DNA of 64,000 bases, taken from the NCBI RefSeq assembly GCF_014639235.1, contig NZ_BMFU01000001.1, positions 1,178,001 through 1,242,000 on the forward strand, given 5' to 3'. The first letter of the stretch is position 1. Each line of letters opens with the position of its first letter. The position numbers and the translations under genes were made by a program. Source of the DNA: Paenibacillus silvae (GTDB lineage Bacteria; Bacillota; Bacilli; Paenibacillales; Paenibacillaceae). The notes beneath the pieces are model-generated. The model was not told the DNA's origin and searched no databases. It saw only the letters and a program-made list of their open reading frames with translations. Positions 44,186 through 52,608 of the stretch are shown here, piece by piece.

Positions 44186-45382
44186 ATGATTATTAAACCA
44201 AGAACACGTGGTTTTATCTGCACAACGTCCCATCCTGTCGGCTGTGCGGCACAAGTTCAGGAGCAGATTGATTATGTAAAATCCCAGCCAGCCATCCAGG
44301 GCCCACGCAACGTGCTTGTCATTGGTGCGTCTACAGGTTATGGCCTGGCTTCACGGATCGTATCCGCTTTTGGAGCAGGAGCCAATACAATCGGCATCTA
44401 CCGCCCGTCCAGCTCTACGGACAAGCGTACCGCTTCTGCCGGATGGTATAACTCTGCAGCCTTCGAGAAGGCTGCTGACGCCGCAGGCCTGAAATCGTAT
44501 AGCATCACGGGTGATGCTTTTGCCAACGAAACCCGCGACAAAGCCGTCGAGCTGATCCGCAGCGAATTCGGTCAGGTGGATCTGGTCGTTTACAGCGTTG
44601 CTTCCGCGCGCCGTACCGATCCAAATACAGGTGAAGTGTTCAACTCGGTGCTGAAGCCGATTGGACAATCCTATACGAACAAAACCGTAAACTTCCATAC
44701 AGGTGAGATCAGTTCGGTCACGCTTGAACCTGCTACAGAAGAAGAGATTCGTCAGACCATCAACGTGATGGGCGGCGAGGACTGGGAGCTGTGGATGGAT
44801 GCACTGCAGCAAGGCGGCGTACTTGCAGACAACGCTACGACCATTGCTTTCTCCTACATCGGGCCTGAGCTGACACATGCGATCTATCGTGAAGGCTCCA
44901 TTGGTCAGGCGAAGGACCACCTGGAAGCAACAGCACGCAAAATGCATGAACGTCTGAGTGCAACAGGCGGACGTGCCTACGTTACCGTAGCCAAAGCGCT
45001 TGTCACCCAGTCCAGCTCTGCAATACCGGTTGTGCCGCTGTATATTTCCGCTTTGTACAAAGTGATGAAGGAAAAAGGACTGCATGAAGGCTGCATCGAA
45101 CAGCTGCAGCGGCTGTTTGCAGATCGTCTGTATGCGGGCGGTGATGTGCCGACCGATGAGCAAGGACGTATTCGGATCGATGATTGGGAGATGAGAGCAG
45201 ACGTGCAGGAGGAAGTTGCGAAGATCTGGAACGAGCTGACAACCGAGAACATCTATGACCTGTCCGATCTGGAAGGCTACCGCCGCGAGTTTTTCCAGCT
45301 ATTCGGTTTTGAAACCGATGGGGTCGATTATGAAGCTGACGTTGATCCAAACGTAGAAGTTCCACATCTTGTTCAGTCATAA
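44186..45382 (+). CDS. fabV: enoyl-ACP/trans-2-enoyl-CoA reductase FabV
   Basis: NADH-dependent reductase, 398 aa, matching the usual FabV length. It carries the nucleotide loop GASTGYGLAS (48-57) and the FabV active site Tyr234-x8-Lys243 (Y-REGSIGQA-K), one residue wider than in FabI. It reduces the double bond of trans-2-enoyl-ACP or -CoA in fatty-acid elongation; FabV enzymes tolerate triclosan. GAAAGGGTG precedes the ATG. Bacilli usually use FabI or FabL, so FabV may be an additional enzyme here. It is transcribed alone and has its own terminator. Confidence 0.95.
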   Translation: MIIKPRTRGFICTTSHPVGCAAQVQEQIDYVKSQPAIQGPRNVLVIGASTGYGLASRIVSAFGAGANTIGIYRPSSSTDKRTASAGWYNSAAFEKAADAAGLKSYSITGDAFANETRDKAVELIRSEFGQVDLVVYSVASARRTDPNTGEVFNSVLKPIGQSYTNKTVNFHTGEISSVTLEPATEEEIRQTINVMGGEDWELWMDALQQGGVLADNATTIAFSYIGPELTHAIYREGSIGQAKDHLEATARKMHERLSATGGRAYVTVAKALVTQSSSAIPVVPLYISALYKVMKEKGLHEGCIEQLQRLFADRLYAGGDVPTDEQGRIRIDDWEMRADVQEEVAKIWNELTTENIYDLSDLEGYRREFFQLFGFETDGVDYEADVDPNVEVPHLVQS

Positions 45383-45405
45383 AATTGATGTTGTTTTATT
45401 TGGGG

Positions 45406-45433
45406 GAGGAGCTGCACGGCTTCTCTCTTTTTT
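45406..45433 (+). terminator. intrinsic terminator of fabV
   Basis: GAGGAGC-TGCACG-GCTTCTC (one G-U pair) followed by TCTTTTTT, 24 nt after the stop. Confidence 0.75.
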
Positions 45434-45484
45434 CATTTTAATGCAGCATTTATACCATATTTTATGCAGTATTCACTCATACAA

Positions 45485-45730
45485 TCAGCCTTCCTGGTGA
45501 ACGCCTCCTAACACACTCCGCTCCAAGACAAAATAAAAAGAAGCACCACCATCCTGGATGATCTGCTTCTTGTGTTTGACCTTTTGCAATTTTTCCTGTT
45601 TGGTTGGCGTCAGACGAACATGCTGGGATAACGCCCCATAATCTCCATTGATTCTCCGGCTTTGCTCGGGACACCACTGCCCTGACCGTGCTGCTTTGCG
45701 CAACGCTTTTTGTGTCTGTGTACGTGCCAT
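45485..45730 (-). CDS. small basic conserved protein, YqkK-like
   Basis: 81 aa, positively charged. The opening MARTQTQKALRKAARSG and the pattern TPTKQEKLQKVKHKK-x-GG-xFYF resemble the small YqkK-type proteins of Bacillus, for which no function is established. An overlapping frame (45477-45770, 97 aa) has a less credible composition and was not chosen. AAGAAGGAGTG precedes the ATG. No membrane segment or signal peptide. Confidence 0.65.
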   Translation of the reverse strand: MARTQTQKALRKAARSGQWCPEQSRRINGDYGALSQHVRLTPTKQEKLQKVKHKKQIIQDGGASFYFVLERSVLGGVHQEG

Positions 45731-45885
45731 AACCCATTACACACTCCTTCTTCAATTGATATACGTTCAATATATCATGTGCAGCGTTACAAGTGAAGGT
45801 GCAGCTAAGCCTGAGACCCGTTTCACATCCCTTTTATGTAAAAGAAACCCTCCATCCCCGCGCTCAAGGCCGCGCCCGTCTGACA

Positions 45886-46476
45886 TCAAGTGCGCCTTCG
45901 CCGGGATTGCCACGTTTCAATGGGCTCGTGATCCTCCTCTTCGATCAGTTCCAGCGCCTCGTCCAGCCTGCGCGATTTGAAGAGACGGATCAGCTCCATC
46001 AAATCCTCGCGGTCCAGCAGCTTTACCCCGTTCACCGCTGCCAGTATTCGGCAGGACTCCGTATACCGGGCAGAAGTCAGTACAATCGAACGTTCTGCCT
46101 CATAATAACGCATCGACGTGTAGATTTCCTGCACCGCGCCCAGACCCACTGGATGATTTGCTCCATAACGCTTCGCTTGCACAACACTTCTTCTGCCCAG
46201 TCTGTCCACAAAAACGAGATCTGCTCCGAAATCCCGGCTGCCTGTCGTTTTGTGAACCTCATCGTAGCCTAGCTGCCCTAACAGATTGTATAGATACAAT
46301 TCAAATTCGGAGCCATCCTGCATTTGATCAATATCCTTGATCGTAATTTTCTGAGGATTCGCCTCGCTCCGTATCCGCTGCCCGCGATATACTATTCTCC
46401 TTATGATCCAGGTCAGCAGTAACAACAGGGCGATGCCTGCGAGGATCAATAAAGTCAGGTTTTCACTCCAATTCAT
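45886..46476 (-). CDS. membrane-anchored Mrr-type restriction endonuclease-like protein
   Basis: 196 aa. An N-terminal span (LTLLILAGIALLLLLTWIIRRIV) is followed by a Mrr_cat PD-(D/E)xK domain: FELYLYNLLGQLGYDEV, then Asp in GSRDFGADLVFVD, and the VVQAKRY motif with Gln-Ala-Lys. AAGGAGAACAGAC precedes the ATG. No methyltransferase or specificity gene is adjacent, so it may be a modification-dependent nuclease or have a non-restriction role. The membrane anchor is unusual for a DNA-cutting enzyme, but is seen in several Bacillales homologues. Confidence 0.82.
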   Translation of the reverse strand: MNWSENLTLLILAGIALLLLLTWIIRRIVYRGQRIRSEANPQKITIKDIDQMQDGSEFELYLYNLLGQLGYDEVHKTTGSRDFGADLVFVDRLGRRSVVQAKRYGANHPVGLGAVQEIYTSMRYYEAERSIVLTSARYTESCRILAAVNGVKLLDREDLMELIRLFKSRRLDEALELIEEEDHEPIETWQSRRRRT

Positions 46477-46725
46477 GTCTGTTCTCCTTGTCCGGCTTGC
46501 TCCGTACCTTCCGTGCAGCTCATGTTACAGCACTAAATATATCAAACTTCGAAACACATCGGAAGAAGATGAATGCGCTGTAACTGTTCCGCTTCTTTAA
46601 ACAACGAATTTACATATCAAAAGTACGAAAAGGTTACAACGTGCCTGGTTGAATTATACTAGAATATAATGGTAGAATTCTTCCATCGGTTCTATTTTGA
46701 CCGAAGACGAAAGGTGGTTTCTCAC

Positions 46726-47997
46726 TTGTATCCAACGAACAAACACAAGACGACAACATGGGCTGCCCTGCTGCTCAGCAGCATGCTTTTCCTGAACATG
46801 AACACAGCAGCACACGCGGCGGCAGCCACAGAATCTCTTCCAAAACCAGCCTGGACCTCATCTTCTCTGATGCTGACAGAGGCCAATACAGAGAAAGAAG
46901 TGATGATCCACAATATTTACGCTGTACCATCCAAAAATCTGGTCTACGTTCACTCCTCCCAGCCTGTGATCAAAACGAGCAGCAAAACGACACTGGATTG
47001 GCAGCTTGATTCACTGCAGGCACTGGATGCCAAGACAGGTCAAGTCAAATGGAGCACCATTTTCCATGAGAAAAGCGGGCCTTATACGACCTACTCCAAT
47101 TCCTGGTATACAAACAATGGTACAGCCTATGTGTACATGGAGTATTCGGATAAAAGCAAAAAACTCTACTCCTTCAACACTTCGGGTAAGACCAATTGGG
47201 TTAAAAATATAAATGCTTCAGCCAATATATCTCTCATGAATAATGATAATCTGCTGGTGGCTTCAAGTCAGGGGGTGCAGGCAAACGGCTCTGTGCGCTC
47301 TACACTCTCGCTGTATGACAGCAAAGGAAAACTGCTGAGCGAGAAAACGATCTCAGGCACGGTGCTTCAGGCAGGTCATGACCGAATTGTCGTTGATGCA
47401 AGTAAACAGGTGAAGTCAGGCAGCTTCTGGCAGCCCGCTGCAAACCCTAAAATTGAAATTTACGATGCCTCGTTCACCCGTCTGTCCTTCTATCAATTCC
47501 CGGCAGATGCAAGTACACAAGGCGATGGCGGCGGTGATTCACTGGCTATTCTGGAGGACGGCTCCATCATCATGCGTGCCAACTTTGCAAGCACAGGCAA
47601 CCGACTGATGGGGTTTGGCACGGATGGCAAGCTTGCATGGGGTCGTGCCATTGCTGGCAATGCCTTCATCCAAACGTCAGGGAACGGTTATACCGTACTC
47701 ACTGGACCGAAGCTGGAACTGTACACGATGAACGGCAAGGTAACTGAACGTTTATTCCAGGATGCGAAGCCAGTGCTCATGAATGTGGACCGGACACAGG
47801 ACGGACTATATCAGCTGGATTTTGCCAAAACAGGATATATCCTTGATCCGCAGACCTTGGAAGACATACACGTATACACCGTCAGCACTGCTGTTCCGTC
47901 ACTGGATCATGTATCGGCTTACGCGAACGATGTCATCTATTCCATGAAGGGTGATGCGCTGTCCAAGTATGCACTAAAGGTTTCATCCGCCAAATAA
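46726..47997 (+). CDS. secreted PQQ-like beta-propeller protein
   Basis: 423 aa. A signal peptide (WAALLLSSMLFLNMNTAAHA, cleavage after AHA) precedes about six repeats of the type DAKTGQVKWSTIFHEKSG, FNTSGKTNWVKNI, FGTDGKLAWGRAIAG, as in PQQ-type propellers; the repeats are shorter and more divergent than in quinoprotein dehydrogenases and no PQQ ligands are obvious. The frame extends to 46669, but AAAGGTGG lies 8 nt before the TTG at 46726, which gives a normal signal peptide. Role unknown; export is supported. Confidence 0.8.
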   Translation: MYPTNKHKTTTWAALLLSSMLFLNMNTAAHAAAATESLPKPAWTSSSLMLTEANTEKEVMIHNIYAVPSKNLVYVHSSQPVIKTSSKTTLDWQLDSLQALDAKTGQVKWSTIFHEKSGPYTTYSNSWYTNNGTAYVYMEYSDKSKKLYSFNTSGKTNWVKNINASANISLMNNDNLLVASSQGVQANGSVRSTLSLYDSKGKLLSEKTISGTVLQAGHDRIVVDASKQVKSGSFWQPAANPKIEIYDASFTRLSFYQFPADASTQGDGGGDSLAILEDGSIIMRANFASTGNRLMGFGTDGKLAWGRAIAGNAFIQTSGNGYTVLTGPKLELYTMNGKVTERLFQDAKPVLMNVDRTQDGLYQLDFAKTGYILDPQTLEDIHVYTVSTAVPSLDHVSAYANDVIYSMKGDALSKYALKVSSAK

Positions 47998-48031
47998 TTT
48001 CCATCGAGTCCCGAACACTCATGATGGAATG

Positions 48032-48075
48032 AGGAAAGCCGGATAAGCTCCTTGCGGAGCCGCTCCGGCTTCTCT
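48032..48075. terminator. bidirectional terminator between the propeller gene and msrA
   Basis: AAGCCGGA and TCCGGCTT outer arms with an inner hairpin GCTCC-TTGC-GGAGC, between convergent genes. Confidence 0.85.
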
Positions 48076-48611
48076 TATTTCCAATTTGTTTGAATGAACT
48101 CGTCTCTGCCGGACATCGCCCGGTCTTCTTTATAATGCTTCTCGTTTTTCTTGTGATAGTCCTGATGATAATCCTCTGCGGGGTAAAAGGTTACAGCATC
48201 GCGAATCTCGGTCACGATCGGCTGGGTGAACCGACCACTGGCAGCCACATCCTGCTTCGATTGCTCGGCCAGCTGCCGCTGACGTTCATTGTGCACAAAG
48301 ATAGCTGTACGATACTGCGTCCCACGATCCTGAAACTGCCCTCCGTCATCTGTCGGGTCAATCTGAGGCCAGTACAGCTCCAGCAAATGCTCGTAAGGGA
48401 ACACCTCTGGATCAAACGTAATCTCGACCACTTCCACATGTCCGGTTTCCCCGGTCTTAACCTGCTCATATGTCGGGTTTTCGACATGACCACCTGTATA
48501 TCCCGATATAATACCGTGTATGCCTGGCTGTTCCTCAAACGGAGTGACCATACACCAGAAGCATCCACCGGCAAACGTTGCCTTTTCTAATTTTTTCTCT
48601 TCAATTCCCAA
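48075..48611 (-). CDS. msrA: peptide-methionine (S)-S-oxide reductase MsrA
   Basis: Repairs oxidised methionine in proteins, 178 aa. The catalytic motif GGCFWC holds Cys17 near the N-terminus, and TGGHVENPTYEQVKTGETGHVEVVEITFDP and HNERQRQLAE follow in the standard order. There is no fused MsrB domain. The start is TTG with AGGGAG upstream. It is transcribed alone; no MsrB gene is seen within the window. Confidence 0.95.
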   Translation of the reverse strand: MGIEEKKLEKATFAGGCFWCMVTPFEEQPGIHGIISGYTGGHVENPTYEQVKTGETGHVEVVEITFDPEVFPYEHLLELYWPQIDPTDDGGQFQDRGTQYRTAIFVHNERQRQLAEQSKQDVAASGRFTQPIVTEIRDAVTFYPAEDYHQDYHKKNEKHYKEDRAMSGRDEFIQTNWK

Positions 48612-48698
48612 ACCTCTTCATCTCCCTGTGCTCAGACTATGCCTGCATTCTTCCATTGTAAAACAAACAAGAGGTTGATGGAAAGCCGCCGCAGGCAG

Positions 48699-48770
48699 CT
48701 CTTCATCAACCTCTTCATCAATCTCTTCATTAACCTCTTCATCAATCTCTTCATTAACCTCTTCATTCGG
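48699..48770. repeat. tandem repeat, six units of 12 bp
   Basis: Six consecutive variants of CTCTTCATCAAC (T/C and A/G changes at two positions). A 10-nt word GAGGTTGATG at 48671 is the inverse of the first unit boundary. The array lies between msrA and the GlsB-type gene; both strands can be read as acidic or hydrophobic repeat peptides that lack ribosome sites. Confidence 0.85.
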
Positions 48771-48873
48771 CTTCGTTTGGAAGCACTCATATGTGTATGT
48801 TTCGTACAGCTTCATGCTGCACAGCAAACGTTTCAAATGCTGCTTCATCAAAACATTGTAATCATTGCGCCGT

Positions 48874-49131
48874 TTATCCGCGGCTACGTCCCATGGAACG
48901 GAAGATCAAGCTGACGATAGCTACAAGCACGATCGCACCAATCAATGCAGGTACAATGTGGAAACCACCCATCTCCGGTCCCATGTCTCCCAGAATCACT
49001 CCGCCTAACCATCCACCGATAAATCCGGCAACAATGTTACCGATAACACCGCCCGGGATGTCACGACCAACGATCAGACCTGCGAGCCAACCAATGATAC
49101 CACCGATAATTAATGACCATAACCAACCCAT
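48874..49131 (-). CDS. GlsB/YeaQ/YmgE-type stress membrane protein
   Basis: 85 aa, three spans rich in Gly (LWSLIIGGIIGWLAGLIVGR, GVIGNIVAGFIGGWLGGVIL, VPALIGAIVLVAIVSLIF). The layout is that of the transglycosylase-associated GlsB/YeaQ family, small general-stress membrane proteins of unknown mechanism. The frame extends to 49194, but GAGGTGAATGAT precedes the ATG at 49131. Confidence 0.9.
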   Translation of the reverse strand: MGWLWSLIIGGIIGWLAGLIVGRDIPGGVIGNIVAGFIGGWLGGVILGDMGPEMGGFHIVPALIGAIVLVAIVSLIFRSMGRSRG

Positions 49132-49194
49132 ATCATTCACCTCTAATTTTAAGTTTTTGTTGCGTCTGACTACTATTAACCGCTCAAGAGGCAT

Positions 49195-49448
49195 TTAAAC
49201 AATTGGCATAAAAATTGTTGCATATTACCATGATCCAAATGCTTCCTTCTCTGCTAAACAGACGTTCCGTTGAGGCATGGCGACAGGCCGTGTCAGTATC
49301 CGGCATTTCATCAGCACATGGCTGCGATAGGTACCTCCCGAAAGTCATTCTATGTTATCAGAGACAAGGTTAGTATACCCAGACCAGATGAATTTATATT
49401 TATGGCAGGTGCAATTGTGCCGAAAGATGCATCATCATCTTCATCAAA
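49195..49448. other. intergenic stretch without supported gene
   Basis: A plus-strand frame (about 49270-49455) ends in a Ser-rich tail but has no ribosome site and runs into the end of the AAA gene. It might be a gene remnant; nothing firmer can be said. Confidence 0.3.
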
Positions 49449-50765
49449 TCAATAAAATCCTGCTCGACCCTTGCCCGGCTGAGCAAGCCAGTTGTGTTTA
49501 TGACTCTTGTCCAGTTCCCCACGCATGGATTGAATCACCTGAACAATGTCTGTGCGCCCATTTTGATGCCACTCCAGCGCTGCACTGACATACAATTCCC
49601 CGAGTTGTGCAAGCGAGAACGTATCTGTCAGACGTGCCGCCTCTATGGTGCCTTCTTCACCCGCAAATGCGCCAAATCCTCGCTGACGCAAATATTGTAA
49701 ACGCAAGGCCTCATCTGGCAGCGGAATTTCATAAGCCCGGTCGAAACGACCAGCACGGTTCATCAGACCCGGATCGATTTTCTCAGGATAATTGGTTGTG
49801 CCAATGAGGAAAATGCCTTCCTTGGACGTCGCGCCATCCAGTGTATTCAGGAAAAAGGAACGCACCTCATCCGGCATCGAATCAATGTCCTCGATAATCA
49901 GCACCATCGGTGCCAGTCGTTTGGCTGCGTCAAACACTTCACGTACCGACTCGCTGTTGGTGTATTCGGTTATTTGCCAGTAAGCAGCCGGTCCGGGAAT
50001 GCTGCCTGCGATTGATTTTACCAGTGTGGTCTTTCCGTTTCCCGGGTGACCATAGAGCAGTATGCCGCGTTTATAAGGAATATCATAATCGCGATAGAAG
50101 GAGCGATCCGCTTCAAAGAACTGGTCCAGCGAGCGGAAAATATCCTGCTTGATCTGTGCAGAAAGGACTACATCTTCTCTGCTTACTGAACGTGTGATGG
50201 ACTCTACATGACGGTCACTCCCGTTGCGGGCATCCGTATATACCGTGACCTTTTTCATATTTTGCTGACGTTCCCGTTCCCGTACACTGCCAAGAAACTG
50301 CTTCATCTCTTCATCGCCGATAGCAAACACAAAGTCCTCACTGTAGATCCCGTTCTCGCGGAAAAAAGGAACGCGGACCAAAGCCACACCCCACTTCGGA
50401 TAAGCAAACACGTTGTTGCGGATGGAGTAATGCACACCGTACGTAGGCACATCCCCATCGTCATCATAATGCAGGGTTTGAAGCTCAAGGTCCTCGAAGA
50501 TACGAGCGACCAGTTCCACCTCTGCGCTGCCGTTCTGTAAATCCTCACGCAGCAGCTCCCAATATTCGTTATTCGGATCCGAGCTTGAATACAACTTGTA
50601 TTCCACGCCGTACCGCTTCAACAGGGCTTCACCGATGCCACGGATCAGTCTGGAATAAACCGCATATCCTTCAACCCGAATTCGGTTATCATGCTGCTCG
50701 TCATAGGTGTAGATGGCCTTCATTGCTTCTTCTTTTTTCATCTGTAGTTCATTTTGGTTCATCAT
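49449..50765 (-). CDS. AAA+ ATPase partnered with RtcB
   Basis: About 438 aa. An N-terminal region of about 200 residues without recognised domain (VYSRLIRGIGEALLKRYG, ELQTLHYDDDGDVPTYG) precedes a single AAA module: Walker A GHPGNGKTT (about 239-247), Walker B MVLIIEDID (about 287-295), sensor LIGTTNYPEK and the arginine-finger segment NRAGRFDR. The fold resembles BCS1/proteasomal-type AAA proteins. AAAGGAG inside the end of rtcB serves the ATG at 50765, whose ATGA overlaps the rtcB stop, so the two proteins are made together. A role in remodelling RNA or the ligase is inferred only from this pairing. Confidence 0.88.
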   Translation of the reverse strand: MMNQNELQMKKEEAMKAIYTYDEQHDNRIRVEGYAVYSRLIRGIGEALLKRYGVEYKLYSSSDPNNEYWELLREDLQNGSAEVELVARIFEDLELQTLHYDDDGDVPTYGVHYSIRNNVFAYPKWGVALVRVPFFRENGIYSEDFVFAIGDEEMKQFLGSVRERERQQNMKKVTVYTDARNGSDRHVESITRSVSREDVVLSAQIKQDIFRSLDQFFEADRSFYRDYDIPYKRGILLYGHPGNGKTTLVKSIAGSIPGPAAYWQITEYTNSESVREVFDAAKRLAPMVLIIEDIDSMPDEVRSFFLNTLDGATSKEGIFLIGTTNYPEKIDPGLMNRAGRFDRAYEIPLPDEALRLQYLRQRGFGAFAGEEGTIEAARLTDTFSLAQLGELYVSAALEWHQNGRTDIVQVIQSMRGELDKSHKHNWLAQPGKGRAGFY

Positions 50766-52225
50766 TTCGCTCCTTTTACCGCAGCAAGCGGCTTGCATTT
50801 GGCTACCACTTGTGCTAATCCGGCACCAGTAACACTATCTATAATTTCATCGACATTTTTATAAGCCTGAGGTGATTCATCGATAATTGACTCGAGAGAC
50901 CTCTGATTTACAACAATCTCGTCAGCTGTACCTACCCCTAATGCTCCGGCAAAATCCTCCACAGTGACCAGACGTTTAGTCGCTGTACGGGACCGGGCAC
51001 GGCCCGCGCCATGACATATTGAATAATAATTGTCTGCTCCTTCAGGCTGACCCACCATAATGTAGGAGGCCGTGCCCATAGACCCCGGAATCAATGCCGG
51101 ATGGCCCGTAGCCATGTAAGGCTTGGGATTATCAGGATGACCCGCAGGCAATGCGCGAGTTGCCCCTTTGCGGTGTACAAACACGGAGCCTCGCTCTGCA
51201 TGGGACTCCTCCCAAGCATAATTATGCATCAGGTCGTACAAGGTACGGAATTCACATTTAGACCCGAATACATCACGAAATGCTTCGCGTATGGAATAAG
51301 CAATCAGATGACGATTCACCACGGCATAATTCAACGCAGAGTACATCATGTTTACATAGTGTCTTGCTTCCGCGTGCTCCAGCGGGGCGAATACCAGTCT
51401 CGGATCAGAAGTTCCAAGTCCCAGCCGCTGCATCACTTTGGCAATGGCAGCCGAGCTCGTCTGGCTCACATGCCCGCCCCATGCGCGGGAGCCTGAGTGG
51501 ATCATGATTGCGATCTGTCCATCCACCAGTCCCCAAGCCTCGGCCACTTCACGATTTTCCTCAGCAATCTCAATCGCCTGAATCTCGGCAAAGTGATTCC
51601 CGCCACCCAATGTGCCAAGCTGACGATGAGACCGATGCCAGGTCATATCCGGGACAAGGTTTAACACATTTTCATCGTAAGTAAACTTGCTGCTTTCTAC
51701 ATGTGTAAGTGAAGTCGATTTCTTGGGAGTGTAGCTGTCGGGAATGTATTTTTTCGGGAGTCCGTGCAGTCCTTTACGTACGACGTGCTCTAGTCTGATA
51801 TCCGAGTAATGTCCCCGCTGGTTTGCCTCCATAGGCAGTACCTTTTCAATGGCTTTGACCAGTTTGCGACGCAGCTTAACCTCTTTCAGATCATCCTTGT
51901 GCAGATTCGTCAGATGCACACGCATGCCGCAGCCAATGTCACTTCCTACGATGGACGGCGATACATATCCACCCTGTGCCTCCCAGACAGCCGTTGTGCC
52001 GGTACATGTTCCTACACCGACATGCACATCCGGAGTATACCCCATATAAGAAATGCCGGGAATTTGCAGATTATTGTTGGCCATCTCGAATACTTTATAA
52101 TCCAGAGAAGAGAACAGCTGCTGAGCAGCATATACGGTGAGTTCTCCCGCTGGTAGATGAACTTGATGGCGAAAGCCTTCCGTTGGCTCGCTCAAGTTTG
52201 TAAATGGATTGTTCTCAATATTCAT
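50762..52225 (-). CDS. rtcB: RNA-splicing ligase RtcB
   Basis: GTP- and Mn2+-dependent ligase that joins 2',3'-cyclic-phosphate or 3'-phosphate ends to 5'-OH RNA, 487 aa. The metal and catalytic residues are all visible: GSDIGCGM (Asp96, Cys99), GGGNHF (207-212), HSGSRAWG (His243), HNYAWEE (His334), PGSMGTASY (380-388) and the guanylylated His405 in CHGAGRA. AGAAAGGAATA precedes the ATG. No archease or RtcA/RtcR gene is nearby. It is the first gene of an operon with the AAA ATPase, and is preceded by a terminator and a structured leader region. Confidence 0.95.
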   Translation of the reverse strand: MNIENNPFTNLSEPTEGFRHQVHLPAGELTVYAAQQLFSSLDYKVFEMANNNLQIPGISYMGYTPDVHVGVGTCTGTTAVWEAQGGYVSPSIVGSDIGCGMRVHLTNLHKDDLKEVKLRRKLVKAIEKVLPMEANQRGHYSDIRLEHVVRKGLHGLPKKYIPDSYTPKKSTSLTHVESSKFTYDENVLNLVPDMTWHRSHRQLGTLGGGNHFAEIQAIEIAEENREVAEAWGLVDGQIAIMIHSGSRAWGGHVSQTSSAAIAKVMQRLGLGTSDPRLVFAPLEHAEARHYVNMMYSALNYAVVNRHLIAYSIREAFRDVFGSKCEFRTLYDLMHNYAWEESHAERGSVFVHRKGATRALPAGHPDNPKPYMATGHPALIPGSMGTASYIMVGQPEGADNYYSICHGAGRARSRTATKRLVTVEDFAGALGVGTADEIVVNQRSLESIIDESPQAYKNVDEIIDSVTGAGLAQVVAKCKPLAAVKGAK

Positions 52226-52275
52226 AAAAGTTTATTCCTTTCTGTGCGTTCAGCAAATTCAGTTTGCTGTTATAT

Positions 52276-52296
52276 AAGTTGAAAACAATTCAACTT
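52276..52296. promoter_or_regulatory. palindromic candidate operator upstream of rtcB
   Basis: Perfect 8-bp arms AAGTTGAA and TTCAACTT separated by 5 nt. On the minus strand a -10-like TATATA follows directly (about 52270-52275), 50 nt before the start codon. This would place the palindrome between -35 and -10 of an rtcB promoter. Confidence 0.45.
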
Positions 52297-52320
52297 GTGT
52301 AATTATTTAAAAAAAATATA

Positions 52321-52348
52321 AAAAAAACCATGGACTCGTCGTCCATGG
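52321..52348 (-). terminator. intrinsic terminator in the rtcB leader
   Basis: CCATGGAC-GACGA-GTCCATGG followed by seven T on the minus strand, 96 nt before the rtcB start. It ends the upstream leader transcript. Confidence 0.85.
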
Positions 52349-52358
52349 CTTATACTGC

Positions 52359-52470
52359 ATGACAATAATGGGTAACAGGACAAATCGAGTCTGTACCTGT
52401 CATCCATCGCTTGATATCGCGAAGAACACATATTGCTCATAGAATGTCATGTCATTCCATAATCAATATG
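52359..52470 (-). ncRNA. candidate structured leader or small RNA upstream of rtcB
   Basis: Between the 31-codon ORF and the terminator. A 15-bp, two-part hairpin (52429-52470: CATATTG/CAATATG enclosing ATGGAATG/CATTCTAT) is followed by mutually exclusive pairings: ATGACA/TGTCAT (52359-52403) or ACAGG-n-ACA with TGT-n-CCTGT inside it. Structures were folded by eye; no known RNA family was recognised. Confidence 0.4.
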
Positions 52471-52479
52471 CCTTTTCTT

Positions 52480-52575
52480 TTATGTCGACCGTATGAGGCC
52501 AAAAAGACGATGAGCCGGATATGCAGTTGTGTCCAAGTTACGTTGTGTCGAATTCAAATTATAACCAAGCGTCAT
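52480..52575 (-). CDS. putative 31-residue leader peptide or small protein
   Basis: ATG at 52575 with AGGGAGG 9 nt upstream, stop TAA at 52480. The peptide starts MTLGYNLNSTQRN and has no membrane segment. A promoter lies 35-60 nt upstream, and a structured RNA and terminator follow, so this is either a leader ORF controlling read-through into rtcB or a short independent gene. No homologue is known to me. Confidence 0.45.
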   Translation of the reverse strand: MTLGYNLNSTQRNLDTTAYPAHRLFGLIRST

Positions 52576-52608
52576 GTCTCTCGGCCTCCCTTCATCATTG
52601 ATAGTACT

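Noticed and set aside
45477..45770. 97-aa minus-strand frame overlapping the YqkK-like gene
   Set aside because: The 81-aa frame has a better start and a recognised composition.
48618..48851. Minus-strand ORF with acidic EEVNEEID repeats
   Set aside because: It lacks a ribosome site and its composition comes entirely from the 12-bp tandem repeat.
48639..48914. Plus-strand ORF with FINL repeats
   Set aside because: Same origin in the 12-bp array; no ribosome site.
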